From an uncultured Psychroserpens sp. (GTDB lineage Bacteria > Bacteroidota > Bacteroidia > Flavobacteriales > Flavobacteriaceae): a DNA stretch of 64,000 nucleotides. Positions 43,470-51,111 of this stretch are shown piece by piece. The notes beneath the pieces were generated by a model that was not told the DNA's origin, did not search any database, and saw nothing but the letters and a program-made list of their open reading frames with translations. Made by a program: the position numbers and the translations under genes. The stretch covers positions 496,001 to 560,000 of the forward strand of contig NZ_CANMRL010000003.1 in assembly GCF_947500255.1 (NCBI RefSeq). The letters are read 5' to 3'. Within the stretch, counting starts at the first letter, position 1. Every line of letters starts with the position of its first letter.

Positions 43470-44780
43470 ATGAAAACTATAGACAAAATACCTACATCTA
43501 AAATACAACGAGCAACAAAACTAGTATCAACAGGTGCAAAAGTTGGCGTTAATTATCTAAAATACTATGGAGATAAGCTAACAAAATCTGAAACTGAAGC
43601 CAAAGAACGACTCAATCAAAACAATGCAGAAGATATTTATGATGGTTTAAAACAACTCAAAGGAAGTGCACTTAAAGTAGCGCAAATGCTAAGTATGGAA
43701 AAAAGCATTTTACCTCAAGCTTATGTTGAAAAATTTTCATTGGCTCAATTTTCAGTACCACCATTATCACCTCCATTAGTATTAAAGACATTTAAAAAAT
43801 ACTTTGGTAAACTACCAAATGACATATATGATACCTTTAACGCAACTTCTGTTAACGCTGCAAGTATAGGACAAGTCCATGTTGCAGAAAAAAATGGGAA
43901 AAAACTTGCTGTGAAAATCCAATATCCAGGAGTTGCTGAAAGTATCGCCTCAGATCTTGCAATGGTTAAACCCATAGCCATGAGTATGTTCAACATTAAA
44001 GGAAAAGATTCTGATAAGTACTTTAAAGAAGTTGAAGGTAAATTAATTGAAGAAACAAATTATATATTGGAAGTTGAGCAAAGTAAAGAAATTGCTCAAA
44101 AATGCGCTCATATACCAAATCTTTTGTTTCCTCAATACTATGAAGATCTATCCTCTGAACGTATTATTACCATGGATTATATGATTGGTGAGCACCTTTC
44201 AGAATTTTCAGCTTATAATACAAACCAAGAGTTTTCCAATCAATTAGGTCAAGCACTTTGGGACTTTTACATGTTCCAAATTCATAAGTTAAAGAAAGTA
44301 CATGCCGACCCTCATCCTGGAAATTTCTTGGTGTCTAAGGACGGACAACTTATTGTTCTTGATTTTGGCTGTATGAAATCTATTCCTGAAGAGTTTTATG
44401 TTCCTTATTTTGAACTAGCCGAAAGAGAGAACATTAATAACCGTGAGTACTTTGTTGAGAAATTATATCAACTCGAAATATTGAGAACAGATGATAGTCC
44501 TAAAGAAATAGCCTTCTTTACAGAGATGTTTCATGAAATGCTAAGTTTATTTACACAACCGTTTCACTCAGAAATTTTCGATTTCTCAGATGGCGAATTC
44601 TTCGGAAAAATTGCCGAATTAGGTGAGCGTTATTCAAAAAGTACCGAATTAAGAAAAATGAATGGTAATCGCGGATCTAAACATTTTATTTATATCAATA
44701 GAACATTCTTTGGTTTATACAATCTTATGTTTGACTTAAAAGCTAAGAACATAAAAATCAACAACTTCAATACTTTGTAA
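43470..44780 (+). CDS. ABC1/AarF/UbiB-family atypical kinase
   Basis: 436 residues. Kinase-like motifs: KGSALKVAQMLSM (the KxGQ-like region), NAASIGQVHVAE (Ala-rich loop), LAVKIQYPG (Lys), HADPHPGNFLV (catalytic Asp/Asn) and VLDFGCM (metal Asp). The family supports ubiquinone or other isoprenoid lipid metabolism and stress tolerance. Here it follows the TetR-like gene by 10 bases and overlaps the flavin reductase start by one base (TAATG). Confidence 0.92.
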   Translation: MKTIDKIPTSKIQRATKLVSTGAKVGVNYLKYYGDKLTKSETEAKERLNQNNAEDIYDGLKQLKGSALKVAQMLSMEKSILPQAYVEKFSLAQFSVPPLSPPLVLKTFKKYFGKLPNDIYDTFNATSVNAASIGQVHVAEKNGKKLAVKIQYPGVAESIASDLAMVKPIAMSMFNIKGKDSDKYFKEVEGKLIEETNYILEVEQSKEIAQKCAHIPNLLFPQYYEDLSSERIITMDYMIGEHLSEFSAYNTNQEFSNQLGQALWDFYMFQIHKLKKVHADPHPGNFLVSKDGQLIVLDFGCMKSIPEEFYVPYFELAERENINNREYFVEKLYQLEILRTDDSPKEIAFFTEMFHEMLSLFTQPFHSEIFDFSDGEFFGKIAELGERYSKSTELRKMNGNRGSKHFIYINRTFFGLYNLMFDLKAKNIKINNFNTL

Positions 44781-45397
44781 TGACATACATTAGTAATGAG
44801 CAACTCGATAATTTTCATCATATATACCGAATCAATCTAATTAACAGTTGTTCAGGTTATAAGTCTGCAAATTTATTAGGTTCATCATCTGCTAATGGTA
44901 TTGAAAATGTTGCAGTGTTTAGTTCTGTGACACATATTGGTTCAAATCCTCCAATGCTCGGTTTTTTCTTGAGGCCAACCACAGTCATGAGAAACACCTA
45001 TGAAAACCTAAAAGCGTCAGGATACTATACTATAAATCACATTCACGAATCTATCCTAGAGGACGCACACCATACCTCAGCCAAATACGATGTAGATATT
45101 TCAGAATTTGACAAAACGAGTCTCATTTCAGAATATAAAAATGAATTTCAAGCACCATTTGTGAAAAATGCTCCCATACAATTAGCAATGCAATATGTTG
45201 AAGAATATGAAATTAAAGCCAATGACACTATTCTTGTCATAGGGAAAATAGTAGGCTTATATATTAATGATAACATATTGGAAGATGACGGTTTTATAAA
45301 CTTATCTAAAGCTAAGGTAGCAGCTATAAATGGCTTAGATGGTTATGCTGTGCCAGAACTAAAAACACGTTTTGGGTATCAACGACCAAAATTATAA
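44780..45397 (+). CDS. Flavin reductase-family (flavoredoxin) protein
   Basis: 205 residues, split-barrel FMN-binding fold. SCSGYKSANLLGSSSANGIENVAVFSSVTHIGSNPPMLGFFLRP, recognised by its ends SCSGYKSANL and PPMLGFFLRP, is the FMN-binding opening, and MRNTYENLKASGYYTINH follows as in the family. It reduces flavin or uses bound FMN for electron transfer. Third gene of the TetR-led operon, so a redox partner for light or oxidative stress is plausible. Confidence 0.88.
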   Translation: MTYISNEQLDNFHHIYRINLINSCSGYKSANLLGSSSANGIENVAVFSSVTHIGSNPPMLGFFLRPTTVMRNTYENLKASGYYTINHIHESILEDAHHTSAKYDVDISEFDKTSLISEYKNEFQAPFVKNAPIQLAMQYVEEYEIKANDTILVIGKIVGLYINDNILEDDGFINLSKAKVAAINGLDGYAVPELKTRFGYQRPKL

Positions 45398-45400
45398 CGA

Positions 45401-46825
45401 ATGAAAATTCTTGTAACAGGCGCCACAGGTTATATTGGTAAACGGTTGATTCCGTTACTAAACAATGATGGGCATCATGTCGTGTGCGCTGTTAGAGACA
45501 AACTGCGTGCTGATAAAGGTTATGCAGACGACAACGACATAGATATTATAGAAGCCGATTTCTTGAAACCTGAAACACTTCACAATATTCCTAATGATTT
45601 GGATGCTGCGTTTTACTTGATTCATTCCATGTCTAATTCGTCTAAAGATTTTGAATCCCTTGAGGAACGTTGCGCAGTCAACTTCAAAAATCAATTAGAG
45701 AAAACTAAGGTTAAGCAAGTTATTTATCTCAGCGGAATTACTAATGAAGATAATCTATCTAAACATTTACAATCACGTAAAAATGTTGAAGACACCTTAA
45801 AATCTGATCAATATGCGCTTACAATTTTCAAAGCGGGAATAATTGTTGGTTCTGGCAGTTCTTCATTTGAGATCATTAGGGACTTGGTAGAGAAACTCCC
45901 TTTTATGATTGCGCCCAAGTGGTTAAATACTAAAACGCAGCCATTAGCTGTAAGAGATGTATTATCTTTTTTACATCGTAGTGTCGGATGCAAAAAACTT
46001 TACAATAAATCCTTTGATGTCTATGGTCCAGAAATTTTAACCTACAAGCAAATGCTTTTACAATTTGCAGAAGTAAGAGGATTGAAACGATATATACTAA
46101 CAGTCCCAGTGATGACACCAAAACTATCCTCTTATTGGTTGTATTTTGTGACCTCAACATCCTATAAATTAGCGACATCATTAGTAGATAGTATGGGTGT
46201 TCAAATTATAGGAAAGCCAAGTAATATCAACAACATTTTAGATGTTAATCCAAAATCATACAAAGAAGCTGTTGAACTGGCTTTTGAAAAAATAGAGCAA
46301 AATAGTATCATATCCAGTTGGAAAGATTCTATGGTTAGTAGTGGGCGATTGAGAAACAACGTTCATAAGTACATCAATGTTCCAAAATTTGGGTGTTTTA
46401 AAGATTATAAAGAACGTCAAGTCAAGGATTCTAAAAAAACCATTGATAAAATTTGGAGTATTGGTGGTACTACTGGTTGGTATTACGGTACATTTCTGTG
46501 GAAATTAAGAGGTTATATTGACAAACTATTTGGTGGTATTGGTTTACGTCGAGGACGTACAAGTCCCACAAATCTTGACGTTGGTGATGCTTTAGATTTT
46601 TGGCGTGTCATATTTGCCGATAAAGAACAGCAAAAACTACTACTCTATGCAGAAATGCGTCTACCTGGAGAAGCATGGTTAGAATTTAAAATTGAAGACA
46701 ATTTACTTAAACAAACCGCTACATTTAGACCTCGCGGACTTTGGGGACGATTGTATTGGTATAGCGTATTACCTTTTCATGGGCTCATTTTTTCTGGAAT
46801 GATCAATAAACTTGTTGATGTTTAA
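45401..46825 (+). CDS. NAD(P)-binding SDR-type oxidoreductase with DUF2867 tail
   Basis: 474 residues. Atypical SDR N-terminus with MKILVTGATGYIGKRLIPLL (glycine loop) and AFYLIHSMSN, VKQVIYLSGI. The C-terminal 170 residues form DUF2867 (WSIGGTTGWYYGTFLWKLRG, LDVGDALDFWRV, LPGEAWLEFKI, FRPRGLWGRLYWYSVLPFH). Homologues sit near photolyase and folE genes in other bacteria. Substrate unknown. Last gene of the first operon of the light-stress island. Confidence 0.88.
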   Translation: MKILVTGATGYIGKRLIPLLNNDGHHVVCAVRDKLRADKGYADDNDIDIIEADFLKPETLHNIPNDLDAAFYLIHSMSNSSKDFESLEERCAVNFKNQLEKTKVKQVIYLSGITNEDNLSKHLQSRKNVEDTLKSDQYALTIFKAGIIVGSGSSSFEIIRDLVEKLPFMIAPKWLNTKTQPLAVRDVLSFLHRSVGCKKLYNKSFDVYGPEILTYKQMLLQFAEVRGLKRYILTVPVMTPKLSSYWLYFVTSTSYKLATSLVDSMGVQIIGKPSNINNILDVNPKSYKEAVELAFEKIEQNSIISSWKDSMVSSGRLRNNVHKYINVPKFGCFKDYKERQVKDSKKTIDKIWSIGGTTGWYYGTFLWKLRGYIDKLFGGIGLRRGRTSPTNLDVGDALDFWRVIFADKEQQKLLLYAEMRLPGEAWLEFKIEDNLLKQTATFRPRGLWGRLYWYSVLPFHGLIFSGMINKLVDV

Positions 46826-46913
46826 TAAAAACTACTACTTCAATTTACTTTAAAGACTTTAACTTTTTGCAAATCAATAATTTACGTTACTATAAATAAA
46901 ATCTATAGTAATA

Positions 46914-46967
46914 TGTTAAATTTTTGTTTAATCATATTTAATAAACTTTAAACATTTTGTATTTTTG
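46914..46967 (+). promoter_or_regulatory. Composite operator-promoter of the second stress operon (copy 2 of 2)
   Basis: TGTTAAA (46914-46920), TGTTTAA (46925-46931), 16 bases, TTAAACA (46948-46954), five bases (TTTTG), TATTTTTG (46960-46967, exact -7 box). Geometry equals the copy at 42732-42784. No -33 TTG. Confidence 0.72.
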
Positions 46968-46989
46968 ATTTGTATCAAAATAATTAAAG

Positions 46990-47415
46990 TTGATTTTAGA
47001 TTCCACACATTCTAATAAAGAGCATAAAAAAATCATTGTTGATTTGATTGGCAAACCCTTTTCATTTTTTGAGGCTCTCAAAATGAAAGGGATAGGGTCT
47101 AAACGTATGATTATTGAAGATGTGAGTCCGAATATGACTCAATATCTTAACAAGGTTTCAGACATTAATTATGCTAACATAGAAATGCGATCGCATGGCA
47201 TATTGATTTATATTAATAAAGGTCTAAAAAACTTTACTTGGATTATCCCCTATTATCAATTAGTGATATACAAGACAAATGGAACTAGCATTCATGCTCA
47301 AGGAAAGTATATTCACTTTAGAAACAGCAAAACCTTTAAAGAGAACAAACAGTTTTTTGATAAACTTTTACAAGCAAAAGTAAAATATGATGAACAATTT
47401 AACTTTCAGTTTTAA
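46990..47415 (+). CDS. Conserved-type hypothetical protein, TTG start
   Basis: 141 residues from TTG 46990; the next in-frame ATG is 31 codons later and would cut into what looks like a folded domain. The protein has an amphipathic start (DSTHSNKEHKKIIVDLIGKP) and an alternating strand/helix end (SHGILIYINKGLKNFTW, YYQLVIYKTNG, KYIHFRNSKTF), perhaps a PH-like fold; this is a guess. It sits 23 bases after the -7 box and 5 bases before the TIGR03643 gene, in the operon led by the second composite operator. Confidence 0.7.
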   Translation: MILDSTHSNKEHKKIIVDLIGKPFSFFEALKMKGIGSKRMIIEDVSPNMTQYLNKVSDINYANIEMRSHGILIYINKGLKNFTWIIPYYQLVIYKTNGTSIHAQGKYIHFRNSKTFKENKQFFDKLLQAKVKYDEQFNFQF

Positions 47416-47420
47416 CGTGT

Positions 47421-47693
47421 ATGGAATTAGATGTAAGAGCGACTGATAGAATAATAGAAATGGCTTGGGAAGACAGAACCACTTTCGAAGCTATAAACTT
47501 TCAATTTGGTCTAAAAGAACAAGATGTGATTGAATTGATGCGCAAAGAAATGAAACCAAAAAGTTTTAAAATGTGGCGCAAACGTGTTCAAGGAAGAAAA
47601 ACCAAACATGAAAAACTAAGATCATTTCTAGAAGGACGTTTTAAATGTTCTAGACAAAAACAAATTACACACAACTCGATTTCAAAACGATAA
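47421..47693 (+). CDS. TIGR03643-family (DUF2805) small protein
   Basis: 90 residues with the family signature: DRIIEMAWEDRTTFEAINFQF, QFGLKEQDVIELMRKEMKP and SFKMWRKRVQGRKTKH. The fold resembles a small helix-turn-helix. Family members lie beside photolyase/cryptochrome and folE genes in many marine bacteria, which fits this neighbourhood. Molecular role unknown. The region just after its stop forms a nested hairpin before folE. Confidence 0.9.
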   Translation: MELDVRATDRIIEMAWEDRTTFEAINFQFGLKEQDVIELMRKEMKPKSFKMWRKRVQGRKTKHEKLRSFLEGRFKCSRQKQITHNSISKR

Positions 47694-47694
47694 C

Positions 47695-47732
47695 GTGCTT
47701 TGACTTAGGAGATGAGTTCCTAAGGACAGCAC
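47695..47732 (+). other. Nested stem-loop in the folE leader
   Basis: Outer arms GTGCT/AGCAC and inner arms CTTAGGA/TCCTAAG with a 7-base loop, separated by small internal bulges. It starts 2 bases after the TIGR03643 stop and ends 16 bases before the folE ATG. No U-tract follows, so it is not a standard terminator. Confidence 0.5.
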
Positions 47733-47748
47733 ACTAAAAAGACAACAC

Positions 47749-48444
47749 ATGAGTACAAACACTTTAAACCTCAAAAAAAACGGCCACAACCTCAACAGAT
47801 TTTCAACTACTGATATTGGTGACGACCATCTTTTTACAGGATTAGAAACTCCAATGAAAAAGGATGCTTTTAAACTTAGTGATGATGAAAAAAAGCAACG
47901 TATTGCTATCTTATTTGAAGAGATTATGGACGTTATGGGATTAGACCTTACTGACGATTCTTTAAAAGGTACACCCAAGCGTGTAGCAAAAATGTATATC
48001 GATGAAATATTTTCAGGTTTAAACCCTAATAACAAACCTAAGATTGCACTTTTTGATAATAAATACCAATATAATCAGATGTTGGTAGAAAAAAATATTA
48101 CGTTTTATTCAAATTGTGAGCATCATTTCGTACCAATCATCGGCAAAGCACATGTGGCTTACATTTCATCTGGCAAAGTAATAGGTTTATCAAAATTGAA
48201 TAGAATAGTTCAATACTACGCTAAACGTCCACAAGTACAGGAACGTTTAACCAATCAAATAGCCGAAGAATTGAAAAACGTATTAGAGACTGAAGATGTT
48301 GCAGTAATTATAGATGCTAAACATTTATGTGTCTCATCAAGAGGAATTAAAGATGATACTTCGGCGACGGTAACGACCTATTACGGCGGACAATTTAATA
48401 AAGCAGAAAAAATAACAGAATTACACAACTATATAAACAATTAA
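47749..48444 (+). CDS. folE: GTP cyclohydrolase I
   Basis: 231 residues. Converts GTP to dihydroneopterin triphosphate, first step of tetrahydrofolate/pterin synthesis. Zinc and active-site motifs: FYSNCEHHFVPI (Cys-Glu-His-His), GKAHVAYISSGKVIGLSKLNRIV in part, QVQERLTNQIA and KHLCVSSRGIKD (second Cys). A non-conserved N-terminal 40 residues precede the catalytic domain. In a photolyase-linked operon it may supply the folate-type antenna cofactor. A structured leader lies upstream. Confidence 0.96.
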   Translation: MSTNTLNLKKNGHNLNRFSTTDIGDDHLFTGLETPMKKDAFKLSDDEKKQRIAILFEEIMDVMGLDLTDDSLKGTPKRVAKMYIDEIFSGLNPNNKPKIALFDNKYQYNQMLVEKNITFYSNCEHHFVPIIGKAHVAYISSGKVIGLSKLNRIVQYYAKRPQVQERLTNQIAEELKNVLETEDVAVIIDAKHLCVSSRGIKDDTSATVTTYYGGQFNKAEKITELHNYINN

Positions 48445-48448
48445 GATT

Positions 48449-48673
48449 ATGGAATTAATAAATAGAGCATTAGAATTTGAGCAAAGAAAAATGCGATCAT
48501 TATCTACTAGTGATCGTGTAAAGATTTCACGTGAAGCCAAAGCGTTAATTTTAGATTTAAATCAAATCTATAAGCAGAAAAAAGACCAAAACATCATGGA
48601 AATCATGAAGCGTTTGACAGTAATAAAAAGAAAAGTTGAGAAGCGCCTAAAAGGAGCGCCATTAACTGCATAA
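48449..48673 (+). CDS. Small helical protein of the folE operon
   Basis: 74 residues, highly charged and helical: FEQRKMRSLSTSDRVKISRE, then LNQIYKQKKDQNIMEIMKRL and IKRKVEKRLKG. It starts 4 bases after folE. Homologous short proteins accompany folE in Flavobacteriaceae; no domain or function is known. Possibly a coiled-coil adaptor. Confidence 0.75.
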   Translation: MELINRALEFEQRKMRSLSTSDRVKISREAKALILDLNQIYKQKKDQNIMEIMKRLTVIKRKVEKRLKGAPLTA

Positions 48674-48693
48674 ACTTAACCTTATTTGAGAAC

Positions 48694-48735
48694 GAGCGTA
48701 ATGGATAGCTTCACTTACAGCTATCTATTACGCTC
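48694..48735 (+). terminator. 17-bp stem-loop after the folE operon
   Basis: GAGCGTAATGGATAGCT pairs with AGCTATCTATTACGCTC (one G-U), 8-base loop. The sequence after it (TATTTATAAT) is not a clean U-run, so it may be a terminator, an RNA stabiliser, or an operator for the SDR gene at 48760. Confidence 0.6.
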
Positions 48736-48759
48736 TATTTATAATAAACCAATTTAAAA

Positions 48760-49443
48760 ATGAAGACCTATATCGTCATCGGTGGTAGTAAAGGCATAGG
48801 GAATGCTATAGTAGATCTCTTGTTAGAACAAAATAAAATCATCAATATAAGTCGTACGAAACCTGAAAATTCTCACGACAATTTAACGCATTATAATTGT
48901 GATATTCTGTCTGATGAATTACCAAATATTGAAAGTGCTGATGGCTTAGTATATTGCCCTGGTAGTATAAATTTAAAACCTATTGGTCGCTTTATATTAG
49001 ACGATTTCCGAGAAGATTATGAAATTAACGTCATTGGAGCTGTAAAAGCAATCCAAAAGTACTTAAACGTGATTAAGAATGGTGACGATCCATCAATTGT
49101 TTTATTTAGCACAGTGGCTGCCAAATTAGGTATGCCTTTTCATGCTAGCATTGCTGCAGCCAAATCTGGAGTTGAAGGTTTAGTTAAATCTCTTGGTGCA
49201 GAATTAGCAACATCATTACGAATTAATGCCATAGCTCCTACCGTAACAAATACGGAGTTAGCTGCAAAACTACTACGCAACGAAAAAATGATTGAAAATA
49301 TTACCGAACGACACCCAATGAAAAAGTTCTTACAACCAAAGGATGTTGCTGGAATGGCAGAATTCTTGCTTTCTGAAAAAGCAAACTCAATATCTGGACA
49401 AGTATTTGAAATGGATTATGGTATCGTAAGCTTTAAAATTTAA
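48760..49443 (+). CDS. Short-chain dehydrogenase/reductase
   Basis: 227 residues, classical SDR. IVIGGSKGIGNAIVDLL is the cofactor loop; VYCPGSINLKPIGRF replaces the NNAG motif; FSTVAAKLGMPFHASIAAAKSGVEG carries Ser and the x-x-x-K motif, but the usual catalytic Tyr (YxxxK) reads H-A-S-I-A-A-A-K here, with His/Ala in place of Tyr, so classic catalysis may be altered. Part of the stress island, followed by glutathione peroxidase after 2 bases. Substrate unknown. Confidence 0.85.
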   Translation: MKTYIVIGGSKGIGNAIVDLLLEQNKIINISRTKPENSHDNLTHYNCDILSDELPNIESADGLVYCPGSINLKPIGRFILDDFREDYEINVIGAVKAIQKYLNVIKNGDDPSIVLFSTVAAKLGMPFHASIAAAKSGVEGLVKSLGAELATSLRINAIAPTVTNTELAAKLLRNEKMIENITERHPMKKFLQPKDVAGMAEFLLSEKANSISGQVFEMDYGIVSFKI

Positions 49444-49445
49444 TT

Positions 49446-49988
49446 ATGAAACCTTTACTTATTTTTATGACGACTCTTTTTTCAAAACCTAAAACTCAAC
49501 AACCAGTGGATAATGCATCACTTTACGATATGAAAATCAACCTTTTAAATGGGGAATTTTTAAATCTATCTAAATACAAAGGAAAACACTTACTGTTTGT
49601 AAATGTTGCTTCAAAATGCGGATTTACATCACAATACAAAGACCTTCAAAAACTCTACAACACTTACCAAGATACGTTGGTTATTATAGGTGTTCCATGT
49701 AATCAGTTTGGAAATCAAGAACCAGGAGATTCTCGTGAAATAGAATCTTTTTGTGAAGTAAATTATGGAGTTACATTTCCTATAACAGAAAAAATTAATA
49801 CTAAAGGGATAAAACAACATTCACTATATCAATGGTTAACCCAAAAACGAAGAAATGGTGTTAAAAACTCTAGTGTAAAGTGGAATTTCCAAAAATATCT
49901 GGTAGGACCCAATGGAGAACTCATCGATTTTTACTATTCGATGACATCACCAACAAGTCCAAAAATAACTAAACATCTAAAGCAATAA
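49446..49988 (+). CDS. Glutathione peroxidase-family protein (Cys type)
   Basis: 180 residues. Peroxidatic motif VNVASKCGFTSQYKDLQKLY with Cys in place of selenocysteine, then GVPCNQFGNQEPG (resolving region and Gln) and SSVKWNFQKYLVGPNG (Trp and Asn of the catalytic tetrad). It detoxifies H2O2 or lipid peroxides using thioredoxin or a thiol. The first 25 residues are extra relative to the family core and could be a weak membrane anchor. Confidence 0.93.
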   Translation: MKPLLIFMTTLFSKPKTQQPVDNASLYDMKINLLNGEFLNLSKYKGKHLLFVNVASKCGFTSQYKDLQKLYNTYQDTLVIIGVPCNQFGNQEPGDSREIESFCEVNYGVTFPITEKINTKGIKQHSLYQWLTQKRRNGVKNSSVKWNFQKYLVGPNGELIDFYYSMTSPTSPKITKHLKQ

Positions 49989-49991
49989 TCT

Positions 49992-50159
49992 ATGCTCGCA
50001 TTATTTAAAAAAACATCTGAGTTGGACAAGCTTCAGAAGAGATACGAAAAACTAATGAAAGAATGGCATACATTATCAGCTACAAACAGAGGAGAAAGTG
50101 ATAAAAAATATGCCGAAGCTCAAAAAATACTCGATCAAATAGAAATCCTTCAAAAGTAG
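49992..50159 (+). CDS. Lacal_2735-family (DUF6435-type) small protein
   Basis: Short ORF of 55 residues from ATG 49992 to TAG 50159, charged and helical: MLALFKKTSELDKLQKRYEK, then LSATNRGESDKKYAEAQKIL, ending EILQK. This pattern is familiar as the Lacal_2735 family of Flavobacteriaceae. Function unknown. It starts 3 bases after glutathione peroxidase and ends 6 bases before tspO, so it is co-transcribed. Confidence 0.8.
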   Translation: MLALFKKTSELDKLQKRYEKLMKEWHTLSATNRGESDKKYAEAQKILDQIEILQK

Positions 50160-50165
50160 ATTCAG

Positions 50166-50627
50166 ATGAAATTTTTGAAAATTTTTATCGTATTCTTAAT
50201 CATCAACTTTGGTGCATTGGGCATTGGCTCATGGCTTATGGCAGAAGGACCTCAAGGCGATTGGTATTTAACACTTGAAAAAGCTCCTTGGACACCAGAT
50301 GGTTGGGTTTTTGGAGCGGCTTGGACTACCATAATGATTTGCTTTTCAGTATATATGTCCTTTCTCTATTTAAAAAGACCAACACAAAAAATCATAGTAT
50401 TATTTGCCATACAATTCATACTTAATGTAAGCTGGAATTTTATATTTTTTCACCAAAAACTGGTAGACATAGCTTTGATAGATATTGTGCTACTAACCAT
50501 TATTGTTACTGCATTTTTATTTACGTATGTCAAAGATTTAAAAGCAAAATCTCTTTTCATACTTCCTTACTTAATTTGGTTGTGCATTGCTACATCACTT
50601 AATTTATACATTTTATTATACAACTGA
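50166..50627 (+). CDS. tspO: TspO/MBR-family tryptophan-rich membrane protein
   Basis: 153 residues with five helices. Trp-rich hallmarks: LEKAPWTPDGWVFGAAWTTI (loop 1 porphyrin region), and NVSWNFIFFHQKLVDIALIDI in helix 3-4, abbreviated. TspO binds porphyrins and haem precursors and is linked to light and oxygen responses in other bacteria. Location within an operon with glutathione peroxidase and photolyase supports a photo-oxidative stress role. Confidence 0.93.
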   Translation: MKFLKIFIVFLIINFGALGIGSWLMAEGPQGDWYLTLEKAPWTPDGWVFGAAWTTIMICFSVYMSFLYLKRPTQKIIVLFAIQFILNVSWNFIFFHQKLVDIALIDIVLLTIIVTAFLFTYVKDLKAKSLFILPYLIWLCIATSLNLYILLYN

Positions 50628-50628
50628 T

Positions 50629-51096
50629 ATGAAAATTTACAGATTACATAAAAAACAGAACTTACCAATCTCTGTTGAAACTGCTTGGGATTTTTTATCC
50701 GACCCAAATAACCTTAAGACAATTACACCTGACTATATGGGATTTGAAATCTTATCTGGAGCAGATCGCCCTATGTTTGCTGGTCAAATCATTCAGTATA
50801 TAGTGACTCCTGTTCTAGGTATTAAAACAAAATGGGTTACCGAAATAACTCATAGCATTGATAAACACTATTTTGTAGATGAACAACGTTTTGGACCATA
50901 CGCCTTGTGGCACCATAAACATTTCATTAAAGAAATAGAAGGTGGTGTAGAAATGGAAGATATTATTGATTACAAAGTTCCCTTCGGAATTATAGGTCAG
51001 CTCGTACATCCAATACTCGTAAAACCAAAATTGGAAGAAATTTTCAACTATCGTACTAAGAAATTAGAAGAACTATTCGGAACTTACACCAAATAA
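50629..51096 (+). CDS. SRPBCC-family (START/Bet v1-like) protein
   Basis: 155 residues from ATG 50629. YRLHKKQNLPISVETAWDFLSDPNNLKTITP is recognised by its ends LPISVETAWDF and PNNLKTITP, followed by KWVTEITHSIDK and ALWHHKHFIKEIEGGVEMED, typical of the polyketide-cyclase-like fold with a large ligand cavity. It is one base after the tspO stop and 15 bases before the photolyase gene. Ligand unknown; a hydrophobic or porphyrin-like molecule is conceivable. Confidence 0.85.
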   Translation: MKIYRLHKKQNLPISVETAWDFLSDPNNLKTITPDYMGFEILSGADRPMFAGQIIQYIVTPVLGIKTKWVTEITHSIDKHYFVDEQRFGPYALWHHKHFIKEIEGGVEMEDIIDYKVPFGIIGQLVHPILVKPKLEEIFNYRTKKLEELFGTYTK

Positions 51097-51111
51097 GACA
51101 ATTGACCTTTT

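Noticed and set aside
50587-50628. SRPBCC start inside tspO
   Set aside because: Would overlap tspO by 41 bases; ATG at 50629 right after the tspO stop fits the family.
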